Assembly: GCF_040958095.1 (NCBI RefSeq)
Contig: NC_091158.1
Coordinates: 34,101,635-34,165,634, forward strand
Length of the DNA stretch: 64,000 nucleotides
From: Procambarus clarkii
Taxonomy: Eukaryota > Arthropoda > Malacostraca > Decapoda > Cambaridae
Direction: 5' to 3'
The position numbers and the translations under genes are program-made. Shown here piece after piece: positions 40,784 through 53,849 of this stretch. Numbering within the stretch: the stretch's first letter is position 1; each line of letters starts with the position of its first letter. Below the pieces are notes generated by a model. The model was not told the DNA's origin, made no database searches, and worked only from the letters and a program-made list of their open reading frames with translations.

Positions 40784-41315
40784 CTAACCACTGGTTCCAA
40801 CGAGTTCGCAACAGTAACAACCCCAGCCCTCGATAGATGTACCCCGAGCATACATTTCATTTCTTCCATAGAAGTGTTCCCAGTTGTCTATGAAAGATAT
40901 TGCATTAGATTTGCAATATCTTTCCAGCCTGCAATTGACACCAAGTGCCCTCGACATCCATTCATTTCCTACTCCCTTTCTTGGAAGAATGCCACATATG
41001 ATCGGGATTTCTCCCTTGCTCCTAACTAATTCTATTGCTGTCTTGAATCTCTGTATTAGTTCCTCACTCCTAACTCGCCCAACATCATTACCCCCTGCAC
41101 TAATACAAATAATGGGTTTGTTCCCATTTCCCGTCATAATATCTTTCATGTTTCCAACAATATCACCAATACCAGCTCCCGGATAGCAAACCCTTAACCT
41201 GTTTCCTTTATCTCTGGCACAAAACGTTCTGTCTAAATACCTCACCTAGGAATCTCCCACAACCAAAATTCGCTTCGTTCTTCCCTCCAAACCCCTGTCA
41301 ACTACACCACAGGAG
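40784..41315 (-). pseudogene. LINE alpha ORF1: SGNH/GDSL-type esterase domain
   Basis: Minus strand has KRILVVGDS (block I, catalytic Ser) followed by an in-frame TAG, then VRYLDRTFC, IICISAGGNDVGRV (block III, G-x-N-D) and IPIICGILPRKG. The Asp/His block should be near the end (NEMYARGTSIEGWGC), but the His is not evident. CR1-group ORF1 proteins carry this esterase fold; its role in retrotransposition is unclear. The stop codon disables this copy. Confidence 0.75.
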
Positions 41316-41477
41316 GACGAACTACTCCACAGCCACATCAGAAGGCAAAATAGCAGTGAAGGAACAAGTGATGTAACTGATAAATGGGAAGAACAGATAC
41401 GCAGAGAATAGCAAGGAGGTGTGTGAAGAACCCAACAAGAGATTCCAGGAGGTCTTCACCAAAAAAAGGAGAAGTCC

Positions 41478-42719
41478 CTTACCTTGAGGTTACCTTGAGG
41501 TGCTTCCGGGGCTTAGCGTCCCCGCGGCCCGGTCGTCGACCAGGCCTCCTGGTTGCCGGACTGATCAACCAGACTGTTGGACGCGGCTGCTCGCAGCCTG
41601 ACGTATGAATCACAGCCTGGTTGATCAGGCATCCTTTGGAGGTGCTTATCCAGTTCTCTCTTGAACACTGTGAGGGGTCGGCCAGTTATGCCCCTTATGT
41701 GTAGTGGAAGCGTGTTGAACAGTCTCGGGCCTCTGATGTTGATAGAGTTCTCTCTCAGAGTACCTGTTGCACCTCGGTTTTTCAACGAGGGTATTCTGCA
41801 CATCCTGCCATGTCTTCTGGTGTCATGTGATGTTATTTCTGTGTGCAGGTTTGGGACCAGCCCCTCTAACATTTTCCACGTGTAAATTATTATGTACCTC
41901 TCCCGCCTGCGCTCAAGGGAGTACAGTTTTACGCTCTTTAGTCGGTCCCAATAGTTTAGATGTTTTACTGAGTGGATTCTAGCAGTAAAGGATCTCTGCA
42001 CGCTCTCCAGGTCAGTAATTTCTCCAGCTTTGAAAGGTGCTGTCATTGTACAGCAGTACTCTACTCTAGAGAGCACAAGCGTTTTGAAAGGTATCATCAT
42101 CGGTATAGCATCTCTAGTGTGAAAAGTTTTTGTTATCCAACCTGTCATTTTTCTTGCAGTTGTGACGGCTACTTTATTGTGTTCTTTAAAGGTAAGGTCT
42201 TCCGACATGAGTACACCCAGATCCTTTACATTGCCTTTTCGTTCTATGTTATGATTTGCCTGAGCTTTGTACGTGGTTTCCGTTTTTATATTTTCATTTT
42301 TTCCATAGCGCATGAGCTGGAACTTATCTTCGTTAAACACCATATTATTTTCTGTAGCCCATAGAAAGACCTGATCTACATCTGACTGGAGGTTCGCCGT
42401 GTCCTCTATGTTGCCTACTCTCATGTAGATCCTAGTGTCATCTGCAAAGGATGATACAGTGCTATAGGTTGTGTTCTTGTCTATGTCCGATATGAGGATG
42501 AGAAAAAGTACTGGAGCAAGCACAGTACCCTGGGGGACTGAGCTCTTCACGGTTGATGGGCTGGATTTTATTTTGTTGACTATTACACATTGGGTTCTGT
42601 TGGTCAGGAAATTGTAGATCCATCTGCCTATTTTTCCGGTAATTCCTTTTGAACGCATTTTATGTGCAATAACACCATGGTCACATTTATCAAAAGCTTT
42701 TGCGAAATCTGTGTAAACT
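41478..42719 (-). mobile_element. LINE gamma, 5'-truncated insertion into LINE beta
   Basis: Minus-strand ORF 42658-41513 (381 aa): SSVPQGTVLAPVLFLILISD (RT motif B), SSFADDTRIYMRV (motif C), LGVLMSEDLTF, VEYCCTMTAPFK, and a C-terminus ending in TTGPRGR. Motif A (FAKAFDKCDHGV) lies just upstream at the truncation point. The 3' end has a repeated CCTTGAGGTTA block (plus-strand reading). The flanks AAGTCCCT and AAATCCCT look like an 8-bp target-site duplication with one change. The RT 3' half is open and intact in frame. Confidence 0.85.
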
Positions 42720-43736
42720 AAATCCCTGCACTAAATGACGAGGCAAACCAAGCAACCTTGAAGGAATTTGACCTCACCAGTGATGTCAAAAGGAATCTGT
42801 TGGAGCTGAATGTGACAAAGGCTATTGGGCCTGACAGAATATCACAGCGGATACTAAAAGAATGTATAGAGGCACAAAGTGTGCCACTCTCTATGATGTG
42901 GCACACTTAATGACCTGTTTACAGGTCACTAGAAACAGGAAACCTACTGGAAAGCTGGAAGACAACTAATATAGTCTCAATGTACAAAAAGGGTGAGAGG
43001 CGCTTAACTACAAGCCAGTTTCCCTAACTTGTATACCATGCAAGGTGATGGAGAAGATCGCGAGGAAAAGGCTCATAGAGCATCTGGAAGGAAATAGTTT
43101 TGTAACACACCTCCACCAGCATGGGTTCAAAGATGTTATATCGTGCCTCACTGGTTTAATAGAATTTTATGACCAAGCAAAGCAAATTAGGTCAGAAAGA
43201 GAAGGGTAAGCAGACTGCATTTTCTTGAACTGTCAGAAAGCCTTTGACACAGTTCCTCACAAAAGGCTGTTACAAAAGTTGGAGCACCAGGCATGAGCGA
43301 TAGTAAGGTGCTCCTGTGGATAAGGGAATATCTACGCAACAGGAAACAGTGAATATCTGTTAGGGGGCAGACATCACCAGCGGGGTTCCACGGGGCTCTG
43401 TACTTGGACCCATCCTATTTCTAACTTATGTAAACGACCTTCCAGAGGGTATAGACTCATTCCTCTCGATGTTTGCGGATGATGAGAAGATTGAAGATAG
43501 ACAGAGACTACAGGACGATCTGGACAAACTGGGGGAATTGTCTAGAAAATGGCGACTAGACTTCAACTCAAGAAAGTGTAAAGTATTGAAATTTGGCAAA
43601 GGGAGCAGAAGGCTGAACACAATGTACATCTAGGAGGTGATATTCTGCAAGAGTCAAATAGAGCGATATATCTGGAGGTTGATATCATACCGAGCCTGTC
43701 CCCTAGAGGCCCACATCAAAAGGATATCATCAGCGT

Positions 43737-43980
43737 TCAACATCCTCCCAGTAAGCATAAGAAATAATGCCGGAACAACCATGGACAACTTCAAGAGAAA
43801 ACTTGATAATTTTCTCCAAGGAGTGCCAGACCCACCGGGCTGTGGTGGATTTGTGGGCTGCAGTAAGCTACAGCCTAGTGGACCAAACTCTAACAAGTCA
43901 AGCCGGGAATCGGGCCTGGCTTGGGAAGTAGAACTCCCAGAACCCCATCAAACTGGTATCAAGCAGGTATCAAGCAGCGT
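43737..43980 (+). mobile_element. LINE delta 3'-end fragment inserted into LINE beta
   Basis: About 240 bp encoding NAGTTMDNFKRKLDNFLQGV and PDPPGCGGF, a typical LINE C-terminus, followed by GGTATCAAGCAGGTATCAAG. It is flanked by CAGCGT at 43731-43736 and 43975-43980, a 6-bp target-site duplication. The surrounding LINE beta codons continue across it. Confidence 0.8.
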
Positions 43981-44460
43981 ATGCTAGACTGGACAACATA
44001 AGAACTGCCGTTAGAAACCTGTGTAAGGAATCGTTCAGGACCTAATACAGCACGTATGTAAGACCAATCTTGGAGTATGCAGCTCCAGCCTGGAGTCCTT
44101 ACCTAGTTAAACACAAGACAAAGTTAGAGAAGATTCAGAGGTATGCCAGCAAACTAGTCGCGGAACTGGGAGGTATGAGCTACGAGGAAAGGCTATGGAA
44201 GCTGAACTTCACATCCCTGGAAAACAAAAGAGTAAGGGGAGATATGATAACCACCTACAAAATTCTCACTGCAATTAACAAAGGCAAATTCTTTAGCACG
44301 GGTGGAACACGAACATGGGGACACGGGTGGAAACCTAGTACACAAATGTGTCACAGAGATATTAGAGAGAACTTTTTCAGCGTGAGAGTAGTTAACAAAT
44401 GGAATGTATTAAGTAGTGGTGTGACGGACGGAGTCTCCTACACACATTTTCAAATGTAGG

Positions 44461-44714
44461 TTTGATAGATCCCGGAGGGCTTGGAAAACTTTACACCAGT
44501 TGATTGACCGTTGAGAGTCGGGACCAAAGAGCCAGAGCTCAATCCCCTCAAGCACAACTACGTGAGTACAACTATGTGAGTACACACACACACACACACA
44601 ACCTGTACACCAGTTGATTGACAGTTGAGAGGCGGGACCTAAGAGCCAGAGCTAAACCTCCGCAAGCACAAATAGGTGAGTACACACACACACACTGTGT
44701 GTGTGTGTGTGTGT
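44461..44714 (+). repeat. LINE beta 3' UTR ends, duplicated and joined tail-to-tail at (AC)n/(GT)n
   Basis: The plus-strand 3' end (CCAGTTGATTGACNGTTGAGAG, then GTGAGTAC) occurs at ~44490-44580 and again at ~44600-44685, each followed by (AC)n. The second meets (TG)n and the inverted 3' end (GTACTCACCTAGTTGTG) of a minus-strand copy at ~44715. Confidence 0.75.
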
Positions 44715-45290
44715 GTGTGTGTACTCACCTAGTTGTGTTTGCGGGGGTAGAGCTCTGGCTCTTTGGTTCCGCCTCTCAACTGTCAGTCAACTGGTGTACA
44801 GATTCCCGAGCCTTTTGGGCTCTATCATATCTATATTTGTAACTGTGTATGGAGTCAGCCTCCTCCACATCAATTCCTAATGCATTCCATTTTTCCACCA
44901 CTCTGACACTAAAAAAGTTCTTTCAAATATATCTGTGGGTCATTTGGGCATTCAATTTCCACCTGTGTCCGCTAGTGCGCGTGCCCCTTGTGTTAAAGAG
45001 CCAGTCTTTATCTACCCTATCAATTCCATTGAGAATCTTATATGTGGTGATCATGTACCCTCCTAACTCTTCTGTCCTCCAGCTACGTGATGTTTAATTC
45101 CCGTAGTCTCTCCTTGTATCTCATACCTCTCAGCCCGGGTACAAGTCTGGTGGCAAACCTTTGAACATTTTCCTGTTTAGTTTTATGCTTGACTAGATAT
45201 GGACACGATGCTGGGGCTGCATACTCCAGGATTGGTCTGACATAGGTAGTATACAAAGTTCTGAATGATTCTTTACACAAGTTTCTAAAT
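44715..45290 (-). mobile_element. LINE beta 3' fragment (minus, 5'-truncated)
   Basis: Minus strand: LCKESFRTLYTTYVRPILEY, YLVKHKTKQENVQRFATRLV, then the 3' UTR ending GTGAGTAC(AC)n. It is tandem to the next copy, with the same orientation. Confidence 0.75.
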
Positions 45291-45296
45291 GAATGT

Positions 45297-48085
45297 ACTT
45301 ACTTAATTGTACTTACCTAATTGTGCTTGTAAGAGTTGAGCTCTGGTTCTTTAGTCCTGTCTCTCAACTGTCAATCAACTAATGTACAGGTTCCTGAGCC
45401 TACTGGGCTCTACCATATCTACACTTGAAGCTGAGTATGGAGTCACCCTCCACCACATCACTTCCTAATGCATTCCATTTGACTACTAATTTGACACTGA
45501 AAATATCTTTCTAACGTCTATATGGCTCATTTGGGCACTCAATTTCCACCTGTGTCCTCTATTGCGTGTGCCCCTTGTGTTAAAGAGCCAGTCTTTATCT
45601 ACTATATCAATTCCTCTGAGAATCTTATATGTGGTGATCATGTCCTCCTTTAACTCTTTTGTCTTACAGTGACGTGAGGTTTAATTCCCGTAGTCTCTCC
45701 ACGAGGCTCATACCCCTCAGTTCGGGTACTAGTCTGGTGGCAAACGTTTTAACCTTTTCTAGTTTAATCTTATACTTGACTAGATATGAACTCCATGCTG
45801 GAGCCACATACTCCAGGATTGGTCTGACATATATGGTATGCAATGTTCTGGAAGATTCCTTACAGAAGTTTCTAAAGGCCGTTCTTATGTTAGCCAACCT
45901 GGCATATGTGGCTGATGTTATCCTCTTGATATGAGCTTCAGGGGACAGGTCTGGTGTGATATCAACCCCCAGGTCTCTCTCTCTCTCTCTCTGATTCTTG
46001 AAGTATTTCATCTACCAAATGATACCTTGTATCTGGTCTCCTGTTCCCTACACCTATCTTCATTACATTGCATTTGCTTGTGTTAAACTCGAACAACCAT
46101 TTGTTCCACCATTCCTGCAGCTTATTGAGGTCTTCTTGAAGCCTCAGTTTGTCCTCCTCTGTCTTAATCCTTCTCATAATTTTGGCGTCGTCAGCAAACA
46201 TTGAGTGGAATGAGTCTATTCTCTCTGGGAGATCATTTACGTATGTTAGGAACAGGATAGGTCTAAGTACAGAGCCCTGTGGGACTCCACTGGTTACTTC
46301 ACGCCAACCTGAGTTCTCACCCCTCACTGTAACTCTCTGCTTCCTATTGCTTAGGTACTCCCTTATCCACTGGAGCGCCCTACCAGTTATTCCTGCTGTT
46401 TCTCCAGCTTATGCATCAGCCTTTTATGGGGTATTTTGTCAAAGGCTTTCCGACAGTCTAAAAAATGCAGTGTCCGCCCATCCTTCTCTTTCTTGCTTAA
46501 TCTTTGTCTCCTGATCGTAGAATTCTATTTAGTCTGTAAGGCAAGATTTACCCTCCCTGAACCCATGTTGGTGGGTTGTCATGAAGTCCCTTCTCTCCAG
46601 ATTTGTTAATAGGTTTTTTCTCACGATCTTCTCCATCACCTTGTACGGTATACATTTTAGGGACACTGGCATATAGCTCAGTGCCTCTTGCCTGTCACCC
46701 TGTTTTGATATTGAGACTGCATTAGCCGTCTTCCATATTTCTGGTAGGTTTCCATTTTCCAGTGACCTACTATACTCAAAGGAGAGTGGCAAGCAAAGCA
46801 CTCCTGCACACTCTTTCAATACCCATGATGAGATACCGTCCAGGCCAACAGGTGTCTTTTGACCTCATCTCTTGTAATTTTGAACCCTTCCAAGGACGCC
46901 TGGTTTACTGCCACCTCTCCTAGCACAGTGACCTCTCGTTCTTCTATTATGAAGATCTCCTGGAACCTCTTGTTGAGTTCATCACACACCTCTTTGTCAA
47001 TTGCTGTGTACCTGTCCTCACCTATTCTAAGTTTCATCACCTGTTTCTTCAATGTTGTTTTCCTCCTGATGTGACTGTGAGGTAGCTTTGGTTCGGTCTT
47101 GGCTTTATTAGCTGTATCATTTACATACTTTTTCTCAGCTTCTCTTCTCACACTAACATACTCGTTCCAGGTTCTCTGGTATCTCTCTCTACTGTCTGGT
47201 GTTCTGTTATTTCGGAACTTCCTCCACGCCCTTTTGTTCAGTTCCTTTGCTTTCATACATGCCCTATTAAACCACGGATTCTTCTTTTGCTTCTCGTTTT
47301 TTTCCTGCCTGGCCGGGATAAACCTGTTTACTGCCTTCTGACACTTTTGAGTGACATAGTCCATCATGTCTTGTATGGACTTAGTTGTGAGTTGTGTCCC
47401 ATGGTATATCCCCTAGGAATTTTCTAATCTCATAATTTCCCTTTCGGTACGCCAGCCCTTTGTCTCCCATTCCTTTTTTTGGAGAAATATTTCCTAGTTC
47501 TACCAGGTACTCAATGATCAATACATTGTGATCACTCATTCCCAATGGGGCTCCCAACTTAACTTCCCTTATATTGGACTCATTTAGGGTAAATATCAGA
47601 TCAAGCATTGCTGGTTCATCTTCTCCTTTCATTCTTGTCAGTCTTGATGTGTTGGCTTAGAAAGTTTGTTGTTGCTATGTCCAGCAGTTTAGCTCTCCAT
47701 GTGTCCGGTCTTCCAGTTGGGTATCTGTTCTCCCAGTCTATCTTCCCATGGTTGAAGTCTCCCCTAATTAGTAGTCAGGACCCGTTCCTGCTAGCTACAG
47801 AAGCTGCTCTTTATTATATTGATGGTGGCCATGTCGTTTCTATCATATTCCTGTCTGAGTCTTCTGTCGTTTGGTGGAGGGGGGGGGGGGTATATATGAT
47901 TACTACTATAATTTTTTGTCCTTCAATTGCTGTGGTACCTGTTATGTCGTCACTGAAATCTTCACAGCACTGAACAACCATTTCTTCAAAACTCCAGCCT
48001 TTTCTTATGAACAAAGCTACACCACCTCCTACTCTTCCTTCTCTCTCTTTCCTCACTACATAGTAGTCCAGTGGAAACACTGCAT
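45297..48085 (-). pseudogene. LINE beta ORF2: APE endonuclease and reverse transcriptase
   Basis: Minus-strand order: EN (48080-47814: VGGGVALFIRKG, IIVVIIYTPP; then 47632-47381: AMLDLIFTLNES, GMSDHNVLIIEYL), EN-RT linker (47367-46816), RT (46819-46529: IWKTANAVSISKQGDRQ, HQHGFREGKSCLTD; motif A region ~46.45 kb; 46327-45962: SGVPQGSVLRPILFLTYVND, SMFADDAKIMRR), C-terminal domain (46011-45664: RPILEYVAPAWSSYLVKY) and 3' UTR to 45297. About six frame breaks. The microsatellite (CT)8 near 45975 lies inside the RT-C-terminal junction. Confidence 0.8.
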
Positions 48086-48779
48086 TTGTTATTGTTTATG
48101 TTACCTTTGTTTCTGTGAGTGCTATTATGCATGTGTTTTCTTGTGGTGCCCATTCTTCAAGTTCACTTGTTTTATTCGTTATCCCATCTATGTTAGTGTA
48201 TATTGCCTTGAAGCTCACTTTCTTCTATTCATTCTCTTGTCCCCTTCTTGGTGAGCGGTCTGATGGTGGAGGAAGCTGTTCAGTGGGTGTGAAGATCTGT
48301 GAGATGTTTAACAGGGTCTCAGTGAATTTTGGGGTGAGGGTTCTGGTTCAAGGCAATGGGGAGAAATAGGGTTTGGAGTAAGGAGGTAGGGGGGGGGGTG
48401 GACATGGAGGATACAGGGTGAGGTGGGAGGAGGGTTAGGGAGGGTATGGGATGAAGGGGAAGGGGGGACATGGTGGGAATAGGGAAGGGGTGACAAGGTC
48501 GGAATAGGGTGGGGGGAGGGAGGGAGGGCTGAGTGAGCATTTGAGTGGGAGCAGATAGGGTGAGGGGTAAGGCGGGTTTCTATGCAGAGGAGGGTGGCGG
48601 TGTTGCCCCACCCTTCTGGTGCTGCTGGGATGCTGATTGTGGGTTCCCCTCTTGTCTCTGGGAGTGTTGTGTTAGGGGCTGTGATTTCCTGGTTTACTCC
48701 TCTCTCCCTGCTCTTCTTCCTGGCCTCTGTCATCCTGGCTCTCTTCTCCTTCGTCCTGTCCCTCTGGAGGAATACTTAT
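48086..48779. other. LINE beta ORF1-ORF2 interval, including a G-rich stretch
   Basis: Between EN and the ORF1 remnant. 48380-48540 is strongly G-rich on the plus strand (GGGGGG, GGGAGG runs). It opens a proline-rich minus-strand frame (48733-48308) that I treat as composition, possibly the degraded ORF1 linker. Confidence 0.4.
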
Positions 48780-49117
48780 TTGTATTCCTCCACATATTGC
48801 AGATGACTCTTCCTTTCTAGTATAATCTACTTCGTGGCCTTGATGAAAAGTACTATCTTCACAAGGCGGTCTCTGTACTTGGTGTACCAGCCCAACCTGA
48901 AAACCTTCTCAGTGATTTGTTCAGCCCCTTCCATCTTTATCCTCTTTAGTATCCCATTTACTGCCTCTCTGTCCTTGCTAATCCCTTCTTACCTATTGGA
49001 TCCTTCTTGTTCTTTGATGCCTATAGCGACCACTGATCTTTTTCTTTCCGGCATCAGACTGGTTCACATTGCTGCTTCCTTTCAGGTAGCTGCTTGCATT
49101 GCTACCTTCCTCACTGT
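48780..49117 (-). pseudogene. LINE beta ORF1, RRM-like C-terminal half
   Basis: Minus-strand codons include KRSVVAIGIKEQEGSNR, DREAVNGILKRIKMEGAEQI and EKVFRLGWYTKYRDRLVKI, the pattern of the nucleic-acid-binding ORF1 domain found with this type of APE LINE. Stops interrupt it at three points. Its N-terminal half is displaced to 49511-49751 by a LINE gamma insertion. Confidence 0.6.
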
Positions 49118-49501
49118 TACCTTCAGGTTACCTTGAGGTGCTTCCGGGGTTTAGTGTCCCCGCGGCCCGGTCGTCGACCAGGCCTCCTGGTTGCTGGACT
49201 GATCAACCAGGCTGTTAGACGCGGCTGCTCGCAGCCTGATGTATGAGTCACAGCCTGCTTGATCAGGTATCCTTTGGAGGTGCTTATCCAGTTCTCTCTT
49301 GAACACTGTGAGGGGTCGGCCAGTTATGCCCCTTATGTGTAGTGGAAGTGTATTGAACAGTCTCGGGCCTCTGATGTTGATAGAGTTCTCTCTCAGAGTA
49401 CCTGTTGCACCTCTGCTTTTCAACGGGGGTATTCTGCACATCCTGCCTATGCCTCCTGGTCTCATGTGATGTTATTTCTGTGTGCAGGTTTGGGACCAGC
49501 C
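49118..49501 (-). mobile_element. LINE gamma 3' fragment inserted into LINE beta ORF1
   Basis: Minus-strand ORF 49465-49151 matches the C-terminus of 41478-42719 (GATGTLRENSINIRGPRLFN, RPLTVFKRELDKHLQRIPDQ). CCTCACTGT at 49109-49117 and 49502-49510 flank it as a 9-bp target-site duplication. The 5' truncation lies a few codons beyond the ORF. Confidence 0.85.
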
Positions 49502-49510
49502 CCTCACTGT

Positions 49511-49757
49511 GGTCATTACTTCTGTGCTATTTCTCAATATCTTTGCAAATGTTTCAGGTACAGAGGCATTTCCTTCCAATGTGCCAATTCCATCTTCCCT
49601 TTGGATGATTAGCTGTCTCATTATTTTTCTCTTTGAGAGATTTGATCTCCTTTGCTGCTGTCAGCACATTTAGCAGGTTGCTAATTGAATTCTTCACTTC
49701 ATGCACCTCCTTCCATAATTCCTCCCAAACATGGGCTAACATTTCCTTCACTTAGTC
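49511..49757 (-). pseudogene. LINE beta ORF1, N-terminal coiled coil
   Basis: ORF 49751-49554: MKEMLAHVWEELWKEVHEVK, then TAAKEIKSLKEKNNE, strongly helical with heptad-like spacing, as in the trimerisation region of LINE ORF1 proteins. It reads into 49117 when the gamma insertion is ignored. Confidence 0.6.
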
Positions 49758-49857
49758 ACTTTGACTATTCCCTGTGTCCCTGGTGCATCATCTTGCCATC
49801 TTTGTCCCTTTCCCCTGATATGTTTTGATAGGGTTAGGCACGGGCGGCAGACAGGAA

Positions 49858-50640
<783 letters not shown>

Positions 50641-50985
50641 GAGGGAGGGTAGGGAAGGAGGGAGGGAGGGAGGGTAGGGAAGGAGGGAAGGAGGGTAGGG
50701 AAGGAGGGAGGGAGGGAGGGTAGGGAAGGAGGGAAGGAGGGAGGGAGGGTAGGGAAGGAGGGAGGGAGGGAGGGTAGGGAAGGAGGGATGGAGGGAGGGT
50801 AGGGAGGGAGGGAGGGAGGGTAGGGAAGGAATAGGGAAGGAGGGAGGGAGGGAGGGTAGGGAAGGAGGGAAGGAGGGAGGGAGGGTAGGGAAGGAGGGAC
50901 GGAGGGAGGGTAGGGAAGGAGGGAGGGAGGGAGGGTAGAGAAGGAGGGAGGGAGGGAGGGAAGGGAAGGAGGGAGATTGCATGTC
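50641..50985. repeat. (GGGAGGGA)/(GGTAGGGAAGGA) minisatellite
   Basis: About 345 bp built of GGAGG and GGTAGGGAAGGA words with a loose ~28-32 bp higher-order period. G-runs of three every 4-5 bases give many potential G-quadruplexes on the plus strand. Confidence 0.9.
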
Positions 50986-51374
50986 ATTTAATCTATGGTA
51001 GCCAGTTGACGTGTAAGGGGGAAGGGTGAGTGAGGCGGTATTTTGGGGAGTGTGGGAGTGTGGAGGTCTGGTGTTCGCTAGTCCTTCACAAGACACAGAT
51101 GTGTGACAAGTTTCTTACCATGAATGTTTGTGTGTGTGTAGGGATTAACTGTATAATTCAGTTCCCAATTGGGGTCACCGTGAGGTTCCTGCCTCATTCT
51201 CTATCAATCATTCAAGATTACTATTATATTATTGAATGAAATGCATTATATGTGACTAGTATATGATATTATATAAACCTTGATCACTGTTGAAGACTTC
51301 AGAGAGAGGCACTTGCAATCACCACCGACAAGCACAACCAGGCAAGTTCCATAGCGGGTTGCTCCACGCAGAGG
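50986..51374. other. No recognisable feature
   Basis: Unassigned DNA between the purine tract and the 23-bp minisatellite. Confidence 0.4.
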
Positions 51375-51560
51375 CCGTCAGGTAAGGTCGCTCCACACCG
51401 TCAGGTAAGGTCGCTCCACACCGTCAGGTAAGGTCGCTCCACACCGTCAGGTAAGGTCGCTCTACACCGTCAGGTAAGGTCGCTCCACACCGTCAGGTAA
51501 GGTCGCTCCACACCGTCAGGTAAGGTCGCTCCACACCGTCAGGTAAGGTCGCTCCACGCG
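51375..51560. repeat. 23-bp minisatellite, eight units
   Basis: Units starting CCGTCAGGTAAGGTCGCTCC followed by ACA recur every 23 bp at 51375, 51398, 51421 and so on. One unit has CTCTACA. Nearly invariant, suggesting recent expansion or gene-conversion-like homogenisation. Confidence 0.95.
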
Positions 51561-51784
51561 GTCGCTCCACACTGTATATGCATCGATGATGCCACTAGCT
51601 CCAATTTGGTTTCTTCGCTCTATCGCTTACGAATTACGAATGATACGTTGCACCCTGCTTGCTACATACTGAGGGAGGTCAAATACAACGATCTAGCCTT
51701 TATACTCCTTCAATGTCCGCGAAGAAACGTCAATATTTGACGTGTCTTCGAGGACCCCACTAACACATGTGTCTCTACTGTGTG
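51561..51784. other. No recognisable feature
   Basis: Short unassigned spacer before a LINE beta end. Confidence 0.4.
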
Positions 51785-52120
51785 TGTCTACTCACTTAGT
51801 TGTACTCACCTAGTTGTGCTTGTGGGGGTTCAGCTCTGGCTCTTTGGTCCCGCCTCTCAACCGTCAATCAAAAGGTGTACAGATTCCTGAGCCTACTGGG
51901 CTCTATCATATCTACACTTGAAACTGTGTATGGAGTCAGCCTCCACCACATCACTTCCTAATGCATTCCATTTGTCAACCACTCTGACACTAAAAAAGTT
52001 CTTTCTAATATCTCTGTGGCTCATTTGGGCACTCAGTTTCCCCCTGTGTCCCCTAGTGCATGTGCCCCTTGTGTTAAATACCCTGTCTTTATCTACCCTG
52101 TAGATTCCCTTGAGAATATA
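51785..52120 (-). mobile_element. LINE beta 3' UTR fragment
   Basis: Same sequence as 44715-45060 (CTCACCTAGTTGTGCTTG, CTCTGGCTCTTTGGTCC, GTATGGAGTCAGCCTCC), with its 3' end at ~51785 and truncated at ~52120. Confidence 0.75.
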
Positions 52121-52321
52121 TTGTTAAATATATGTGTGTGTGTTCTTTGTAAACTGTAACATTGCAATAAGAAAAAATAACAAAAACAAACAAAAAAATA
52201 ATAGGGGTGGTAGGAGAAGAAACGATTAAAGTGTTCAGTGAGGTCCACAATCAATCCACAAGGACCTTCAATCCACAAGGTCTTCTCTGAATACTCTATA
52301 TTTTCTATATATAGAGCTGAA

Positions 52322-52324
<3 letters not shown>
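52121..52324. other. Spacer
   Basis: AT-rich spacer. GTGTTCAGTGAGGTCC resembles the RLE-LINE 3' UTR but is too short to assign. Confidence 0.4.

Positions 52325-52410
<86 letters not shown>
52325..52410. repeat. (AT)n microsatellite
   Basis: AT tract at the 5' break of RLE-LINE copy L6. Confidence 0.95.
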
Positions 52411-53816
<1,406 letters not shown>

Positions 53817-53849
53817 AATATTAGTTCAGAAAATATTCTGAGGAAACTA

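Larger units (their letters stand above)
37853..41315 (-). mobile_element. CR1-like LINE (alpha), near full length
   Basis: Minus-strand order: SGNH-esterase ORF1 (41315-40784), APE-type endonuclease (40777-39895), linker (39911-39546), RT (39535-38615), C-terminal domain (38611-37877), then a short 3' end at ~37853. The architecture matches CR1-type LINEs with an esterase-containing ORF1. Few disabling changes are present, so it is among the youngest LINEs here. Confidence 0.85.
41325..44460 (+). pseudogene. LINE beta (plus-strand copy): ORF2 RT, twice interrupted by other LINEs
   Basis: Begins in the EN-RT linker (SHIRRQNSSEGTSDV), reaches KRFQEVFTKKGEV at 41478, is interrupted by LINE gamma, and resumes at 42720 with NDEANQATLKEFDL and KAIGPDRISQRILKEC. 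RT motif A and B regions follow with many frameshifts (KAFDTVPHKRL, GVPRGSVLGPILF, ~43.2-43.4 kb), then the C-terminal domain, which is split by a second insertion (43737-43980) and ends near 44460 (MEYAAPAWSPYL, SYEERLWKLNFTSLENKR). Motif C is degraded (FADDEKI). Confidence 0.75.

Noticed and set aside
48308..48733. Pro-rich minus-strand ORF as a host protein
   Set aside because: It lies inside LINE beta between ORF1 and ORF2 and mirrors a G-rich low-complexity stretch.
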